Shown: positions 12,991-17,406 of the stretch, in pieces
How positions within the stretch are numbered: position 1 is the first letter of the stretch
Layout: each line of letters starts with the position of its first letter
Origin: JBEKHI01 sp050012355
GTDB taxonomy: Bacteria; Actinomycetota; Actinomycetes; Streptosporangiales; Streptosporangiaceae
Length of the DNA: 17,406 bases
Direction: 5' to 3'
Assembly (NCBI GenBank): GCA_050012355.1
Contig: JBEKHI010000156.1
Span: 1 to 17,406 of the forward strand
The notes under the pieces: model-generated
Database searches by the model: none
What the model saw: the letters and a program-made list of their open reading frames with translations, nothing else
Told to the model about the DNA's origin: nothing
Program-made: the position numbers and the translations under genes

Positions 12991-13566
12991 TCAGGACAGC
13001 CGGGTCACCCCGTGCCCGGGCCTTACGATCGCTCGCACCGGTACATCGTGCTCCTCGACGGGCACGGACGGGAGCAGTTCCTCGTCGTACAGCAGCGCCA
13101 GGGTGAGCACTTGCCCGCCGACCCTGGCCAGCGCCCGGTCGTAGGACCCGCCGCCCCGCCCGAGCCGGTGGCCGGCCGGGGAGCACGCCCGCGCCGGGGT
13201 GATCCCGACATCCGCGCGCGAGACCGCGGTTACCCCGCGGAGCACCTCCGACGGCTCCAGTAGCCCGAAACGCCCGGGCGTCAGTGAATCGGGCCCCTCG
13301 TACGACGCCCAGTCAAGTTCCCGATCCTCACGCAGTACGGGAAGGAGCACGTACGTCCCTCGTTTCCACAACGCGTACACCAGCCCACGGGACGCCGGCT
13401 CGGCCCCCACGGAGTAATAGGCCGCCACCGTTCCGGCCGTCGACACCTCCGGCAGCTCCAGCACCGCGTCCCGCAGCGACCGCCCGGCCGCGTCCCTGTA
13501 CTCCCCGGTTAGCCCGGCCCGCTCCGCGAGCAGCCGGGAGCGCAAGCTGGCCTTATTCTCATCCAC
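12991..13566 (-). CDS. 5-formyltetrahydrofolate cyclo-ligase
   Basis: This is a 191-aa protein. It makes 5,10-methenyl-THF from 5-formyl-THF and ATP, returning this storage folate to the one-carbon pool. I chose GTG 13566: AAGGA sits 5 bases upstream, and the family starts close to 'ENKASLRSRLLAERAGLT'. Earlier ATGs would run across the galU promoter and start. Conserved features are the N-terminal Lys/Arg helix, 'VAAYYSVGAEP' (48-58), and the signature RLGRGGGSYDRAL (134-146), which closes over ATP and substrate. Length is normal for the family. It is divergent from galU with a 40-base gap and upstream of the FmdB-family gene on the same strand. In M. tuberculosis the same two genes flank galU. 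Confidence 0.92.
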   Translation of the reverse strand: MDENKASLRSRLLAERAGLTGEYRDAAGRSLRDAVLELPEVSTAGTVAAYYSVGAEPASRGLVYALWKRGTYVLLPVLREDRELDWASYEGPDSLTPGRFGLLEPSEVLRGVTAVSRADVGITPARACSPAGHRLGRGGGSYDRALARVGGQVLTLALLYDEELLPSVPVEEHDVPVRAIVRPGHGVTRLS

Positions 13567-13594
13567 CGCTGTCCTTATATGTAGGCGATCCGGG

Positions 13595-13600
13595 TAGTGT
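13595..13600 (+). promoter_or_regulatory. Candidate -10 box for leaderless galU
   Basis: TAGTGT ends 6 bases before the galU ATG and no ribosome site is present, so transcription may start at the A of ATG. It lies in the 40-base gap shared with the divergent cyclo-ligase gene. Confidence 0.45.
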
Positions 13601-13606
13601 CTTGCC

Positions 13607-14484
<878 letters not shown>

Positions 14485-14488
<4 letters not shown>

Positions 14489-15726
14489 TCGTGAGCGCCC
14501 CGGAGGGCGGCGGGATCCCGGACGCCACGCTGACCTCCGTGGACGCGCACCTCGCCACCATCATCGACGCGGTTCGCCCGCTGCTGCCCGCCGAGTATGG
14601 CCTCGCGGAGGCTGAGGGGTGCGTGCTGGCCGAGGACGTGGCCGCCGCAGTCCCGCTGCCGTACTTCGACAACGCCGCGATGGACGGTTACGCCGTAGTC
14701 GCATCCGATATTTCTTCGGCATCAGAACGCCGCCCGGTTACTCTCCCGGTCACCGCCTCTATCGCGGCGGGAGACACCGGCGCGTACGGCCTCGTGGAGG
14801 GCTCGGCGATCCGGATCACGACCGGCGCGCAGCTGCCCGCGGGCGCGGACGCGGTGGTCCCCGTCGAGTGGACCGACGGCGACGACTTCCGGGTGTCGAT
14901 TGAGCAGTCCGCTGCTTCTGGATACGCGGTGCGACGGGCTGGTGAGGACGCCGCCGCGGGTGAGGTTCTGCTGACGTCAGGCACCCGGCTGCGCCCGATG
15001 CACATCGCGGTGGCGGCGTCGGCCGGGCGGTCCCGGCTGCTGGTGCATCCCCGGCCGCGGGTGGTGGTGCTGGCCACCGGCGACGAGCTCGCCGAGCCGG
15101 GGACCCCGCTGGTGCCGGGCCGGATCTGGGACTCCAACAGCTACATGATCGCCGCGGCGGCGCGGGAAGCCGGGGCGATGGCGTTCCGGCACACGATCCG
15201 GGACGACGTCTCCGGGGTGCTGCCAGCCCTGGAAGAGCAGCTGATGCGGGCCGATGTGCTGGTCACCACGGGCGGCGTCTCGATGGGCGGTAAGCACGAC
15301 GTGGTCAAGGAGGCGCTGCGCGATCTGGGCACGGTGACCTTCCGCAAGGTGGCGATGCAGCCCGGGATGCCGCAGGGCTTCGGCGTGATCGGACCTGACT
15401 CGGTCCCGATTTTCACGCTGCCGGGGAATCCGGTGAGCGCGTATGTCTCGTTCCAGCTCTTCGTCCGCCCGGCACTCGGCGCGCTGCAGGGGACCGACCT
15501 GTCGTTGCCCGTTATTCGTGCCCGGCTCACGACGGGAGTGCGCTCGGCACCCGGCAAGCGGTCCTACCTGCGGGCGGTGCTGTCTTCGTCTTCGGTGACT
15601 CCGCTGGTCGGCCAGGGCTCGCATCAGGTTTCTTCCCTAGGGAAGGCAAACGCCCTGGTCATCGTCCCCGAATGGGTGAACGGGTACGCGGAGGGCGACG
15701 AGGCCGACGTGGTGGTGCTGCCCTAG
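14485..15726 (+). CDS. glp: Gephyrin-like molybdotransferase Glp / MoeA
   Basis: This is a 413-aa protein. MoeA enzymes insert molybdate into adenylated molybdopterin. In Actinobacteria the copy beside galU is often Glp, a MoeA/gephyrin homologue that binds FtsZ and works with the membrane protein SepX/GlpR. Visible motifs are PYFDNAAMDGYAV (59-71), TGDELAEPG (198-206), TTGGVSMGGKHD (261-272), MQPGMPQG (291-298) and LPGNPVSAYVSF (312-323), all standard for MoeA, with the C-terminal domain IV present. I chose ATG 14485 because it overlaps the galU stop as ATGA and GGAG lies about 10 bases upstream; an ATG at 14455 would overlap galU more. Enzyme and divisome roles cannot be separated from sequence; moaC and mog nearby favour at least some cofactor role, and sepX/glpR nearby favours Glp. 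Confidence 0.9.
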
Positions 15727-15732
15727 CCGGCG

Positions 15733-15738
15733 TAGCTT
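15733..15738 (+). promoter_or_regulatory. Candidate -10 box before the EthD-family gene
   Basis: TAGCTT ends 7 bases before the ATG at 15746, which lacks a ribosome site. This is compatible with a leaderless transcript, though readthrough from the gene upstream is also possible. Confidence 0.3.
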
Positions 15739-15745
15739 TACGGTT

Positions 15746-16051
15746 ATGACGGTAAAGCTCGTGGTTCTCTACACCGAGCCGGCCGACCCTGCGGGATTCG
15801 ACCGGTACTACTTCGACACCCACATGCCGCTCGTCGCATCGATTCCCGGTCTGCTGCGCGCCGAGACCGGGCGCGTCACGGCCGCGGTCGACGGGGGAGA
15901 GGTCAGCTATTACCGGATGGCGGAACTGTACTTCGCCGACAACGAGTCGATGAACGCCGGTTTCGGGTCACCCGAGGGAATCGCCACGGCCAAGGACTAC
16001 GGCCAGATCGCCCCGCCCGGCTCCAGAATGTTCGCGCTCAACGTGGACTAG
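15746..16051 (+). CDS. EthD-family protein (dimeric alpha/beta barrel)
   Basis: This is a 101-aa protein. It has the ferredoxin-like, dimeric alpha-beta barrel form of the EthD family. It starts MTVKLVVLY, followed by the family's signature 'GFDRYYFDTHMPLVASIPGL' at 18-37, where the conserved His near residue 26 and Pro are seen, and ends with the last strand 'SRMFALNVD'. EthD was named for a protein needed in ethyl tert-butyl ether degradation, but most homologues have no known reaction. It lies 19 bases after the Glp/MoeA stop on the same strand, so it may be cotranscribed, though a leaderless-type box also precedes it. Family call firm, function open. Confidence 0.87.
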   Translation: MTVKLVVLYTEPADPAGFDRYYFDTHMPLVASIPGLLRAETGRVTAAVDGGEVSYYRMAELYFADNESMNAGFGSPEGIATAKDYGQIAPPGSRMFALNVD

Positions 16052-16200
16052 CGGCCCCCTCGCGGCGCCCCTGTCGGCTGCGGCGGGCGGCGGCCCCCTC
16101 GCCGCGGGCCCCCGTCGTAGGCCTCCCTCGCGGCGGCCCCCTCGTTGCCCGGTGCACACGTGGCCAGCGTGGCCAGCGTGACTGGTGGGATCTTCTACGC
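16052..16200. repeat. GC-rich direct repeats between the EthD-family and MBL-fold genes
   Basis: The block gcggccccctcg occurs at about 16051, 16091 and 16134, with ggccagcgt repeated in tandem near 16161-16178. The whole gap (16052-16284) carries no gene. Confidence 0.5.
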
Positions 16201-16205
16201 CACTG

Positions 16206-16255
16206 TCGATGGCCCATCGATGGGCCTACAACGCCAGCGGTGGGTCATCCATGGG
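16206..16255. repeat. Palindromic units related to those at 8898-8949
   Basis: TCGATGG-C-CCATCGA (16206-16220) overlaps a perfect palindrome GGCCCATCGATGGGCC (16211-16226). A diverged CCAGCGGTGGGTCATCC unit follows at 16234-16250. They share the CCAGCGATGGnCCATCG core of the pair beside tRNA-Ala and lie just upstream of the MBL-fold gene. Confidence 0.6.
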
Positions 16256-16284
16256 GTCGAGGAAGGCCCGAATAAGGTGGCGTC

Positions 16285-16863
16285 ATGAGTGAACCTCTGA
16301 ATCTGGCTGCCGTTTATGTACTGAACGAGGGGTATGCCGGGCTGGACGGCGACGACGAGCGGGTAGCGAGCACGGTCACCCTGATTCTCGACGGGGACCA
16401 GGCCATCGTGGTCGATGCGGGCATGGTGGCCTCCCGGGCGGACCTGCTGGCGGGTCTGGTAGCCGCCGGGTCGGCTCCCGGTGGCGTCACCGACGTGGTC
16501 TTCAGCCACCACCACCCGGACCACACGATCAACGCGGCGCTATTCCCGAATGCCCGCATTCACGATCACTGGGCGATCTACGAAGGGGATCACTGGACCG
16601 ATCGGGACGCCGATAATTTCCAGCTGTCCCCGAACGTGCGCCTGCTCCGGACCCCTGGTCACACGAGCCAGGACATCTCGACCGCCATCACGACGCCGGA
16701 TGGCGTGTATGTCTGCACCCACGCCTGGTGGGGTCCGGACGGCCCCGAGGAAGACCCGCTCGCGACAGACCCGGCGGCGCTCGCCGCGAGCCGTGAGCGC
16801 ATCCTTGAGCTGGCGAACGTGATCATTCCCGGACACGGCCCAATTTTTCGGCCGTCGGTGTAA
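16285..16863 (+). CDS. MBL-fold metallo-hydrolase (MBLAC1-like)
   Basis: This is a 192-aa protein with the metallo-beta-lactamase fold, small and single-domain. The metal site is visible: HHHPDH (75-80) for the two-metal motif, H126 in TPGHT (123-127), THAWW (145-149), and the final PGHG (182-185). 'IVVDAGM' at 41-47 supplies the strand before the first motif. The pattern with SHHHPDH and THAWW resembles MBLAC1-type hydrolases; the substrate is unknown and could be a thioester, phosphodiester or lactone. The start ATG at 16285 has AAGGTGG 4-5 bases upstream; the same bases read as TAAGGT, a leaderless -10 at 6 bases, so the mode of initiation is ambiguous. A dyad and a strong hairpin follow the stop. 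Confidence 0.9.
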   Translation: MSEPLNLAAVYVLNEGYAGLDGDDERVASTVTLILDGDQAIVVDAGMVASRADLLAGLVAAGSAPGGVTDVVFSHHHPDHTINAALFPNARIHDHWAIYEGDHWTDRDADNFQLSPNVRLLRTPGHTSQDISTAITTPDGVYVCTHAWWGPDGPEEDPLATDPAALAASRERILELANVIIPGHGPIFRPSV

Positions 16864-16892
16864 CGGATCCGTCGGCTACGGCGTTCCGTTAC
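16860..16892 (+). terminator. Inverted repeat at the MBL-fold gene stop
   Basis: GTAACGGA (16860-16867, including the TAA stop) pairs with TCCGTTAC (16885-16892) across a 17-base loop. There is no T run, as usual for high-GC terminators. Confidence 0.45.
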
Positions 16893-16917
16893 TAAGAGGT
16901 CCCTCATCCTCGCGTAG

Positions 16918-16949
16918 AGTCCCGGCCTGGCCCCGTGGGCCGGGACTTT
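16918..16949 (+). terminator. Strong GC-rich terminator hairpin
   Basis: AGTCCCGGCC (16918-16927) and GGCCGGGACT (16938-16947) form a perfect 10-base-pair stem with a 10-base loop, followed by TT. It separates the MBL-fold gene from tRNA-Arg. Confidence 0.75.
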
Positions 16950-16985
16950 GCGAGGTCTCGGCCAGGGTAGACTTTCGCGCGGTAC

Positions 16986-17058
16986 GCCCCTGTAGCTCAG
17001 AGGATAGAGCAACGGTTTCCTAAACCGTGTGTCGCAGGTTCGAGTCCTGCCAGGGGCA
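16986..17058 (+). tRNA. tRNA-Arg (anticodon CCT)
   Basis: This is a 73-base cloverleaf: acceptor GCCCCTG/CAGGGGC, D stem GCTC/GAGC, anticodon stem ACGGT/ACCGT with loop TTCCTAA (anticodon CCT, reading AGG), T stem GCAGG/CCTGC with loop TTCGAGT, discriminator A. CC but no final A follows in the DNA. It reads a codon that is rare in high-GC actinomycetes. Confidence 0.95.
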
Positions 17059-17240
17059 CCCGAACAGTCATCCGGAGACATGTACCCCGGGCCCGTTATG
17101 GAACGGTTATCAATCGCGATGAACCCTGGCCGGATCGCCTGAGTAGAACTTATTGGCTCGGTTGACGCCAGTTCCGGTCGCAATTCCAGGCCCGAAGGCG
17201 CCAGCGGAGCGTCTGTCCGGTATCTCGGCATGGAGGTCTC

Positions 17241-17406
17241 ATGGGGCGTCCGTCCCGCAGTAAAGGTACTTACCGCAGCTTCCTCGGACTCATCGCGGCG
17301 GCGCCGGTCGTGGCTGCCATCGCGCTTGTCATCGGCCTAGCGGCTCCTGCTTCCGCATCCACGACCAGCGTATACGTCGATTACCAGACGGGGCTGTGCC
17401 TGGACA
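17241..17406 (+). CDS. Secreted protein, probably ricin-type lectin domain (3' end outside window)
   Basis: The first 55 codons are visible. ATG 17241 has GGAGG four bases upstream. A classical signal peptide is evident: a basic start (RPSRSKGTYR), a hydrophobic core 'FLGLIAAAPVVAAIALVIG', and an Ala-x-Ala cleavage site APASA near residue 38. The mature protein begins STTSVYVDYQTGLCLD; 'YQTGLCLD' resembles the first repeat of ricin B-type beta-trefoil lectins, which bind sugars outside the cell. The gene runs off the window, so domain content is unconfirmed. It starts 182 bases after tRNA-Arg; the gap shows no clear feature. Confidence 0.65.
   Translation, partial: MGRPSRSKGTYRSFLGLIAAAPVVAAIALVIGLAAPASASTTSVYVDYQTGLCLD

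Noticed and set aside
16659..17231. Minus-strand open frame of 190 aa with 'GRTRTCDTRFRKPLLYPLSY'
   Set aside because: It is the antisense of tRNA-Arg and of the MBL-fold gene; a known artefact, not a protein.

Overview
The window is high-GC DNA from an actinomycete. The best evidence is a core-gene block typical of the phylum: galU next to a MoeA/gephyrin-like gene, 5-formyl-THF cyclo-ligase, FmdB-type zinc ribbon, moaC, mog, rimJ-like GNAT and a SepX/GlpR-type membrane protein. Candidate leaderless promoters also fit. I cannot name the genus.

Region 1 (1-8.6 kb) is a decayed accessory island. It opens with a HerA-like ATPase gene that has lost an internal segment and is frameshifted. An acidic repeat protein overlaps its 3' end and carries a C-terminal papain-fold (glutamine-deamidase type) toxin domain. 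An overlapping small gene with YrhB/Imm35 character follows, so the two form a toxin-immunity pair. Downstream lie a pseudogene scrap homologous to the 3' end of a gene 4.7 kb away (7987-8484), a frameshifted partial copy of the toxin's acidic N-terminal half, two lower-GC orphan genes, a truncated and frameshifted IS1380-family transposase, and a two-gene module (446-aa helical protein plus 165-aa HTH protein). The island stops 131 bp short of the 3' end of a tRNA-Ala(CGC) gene, the usual geometry of a tRNA-integrated element.

Region 2 (9.1-13.6 kb, minus strand) is chromosomal core. moaC, mog and rimJ-like are tightly packed and sepX/glpR lies 191 bp beyond. Upstream are a methylthioadenosine phosphorylase, an FmdB-family zinc ribbon protein whose promoter region carries a near-perfect CIRCE (HrcA) operator, and 5-formyl-THF cyclo-ligase.

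Region 3 (13.6-17.4 kb, plus strand) holds galU overlapping a MoeA/Glp gene, an EthD-family protein, an MBL-fold hydrolase with a downstream terminator, tRNA-Arg(CCT), and the start of a secreted, probably ricin-lectin-like protein cut by the window edge. Glp and SepX/GlpR act together in the actinobacterial divisome, so the core region mixes molybdenum cofactor synthesis, sugar-nucleotide supply and cell division. The accessory region looks like a polymorphic-toxin locus eroded by recombination.
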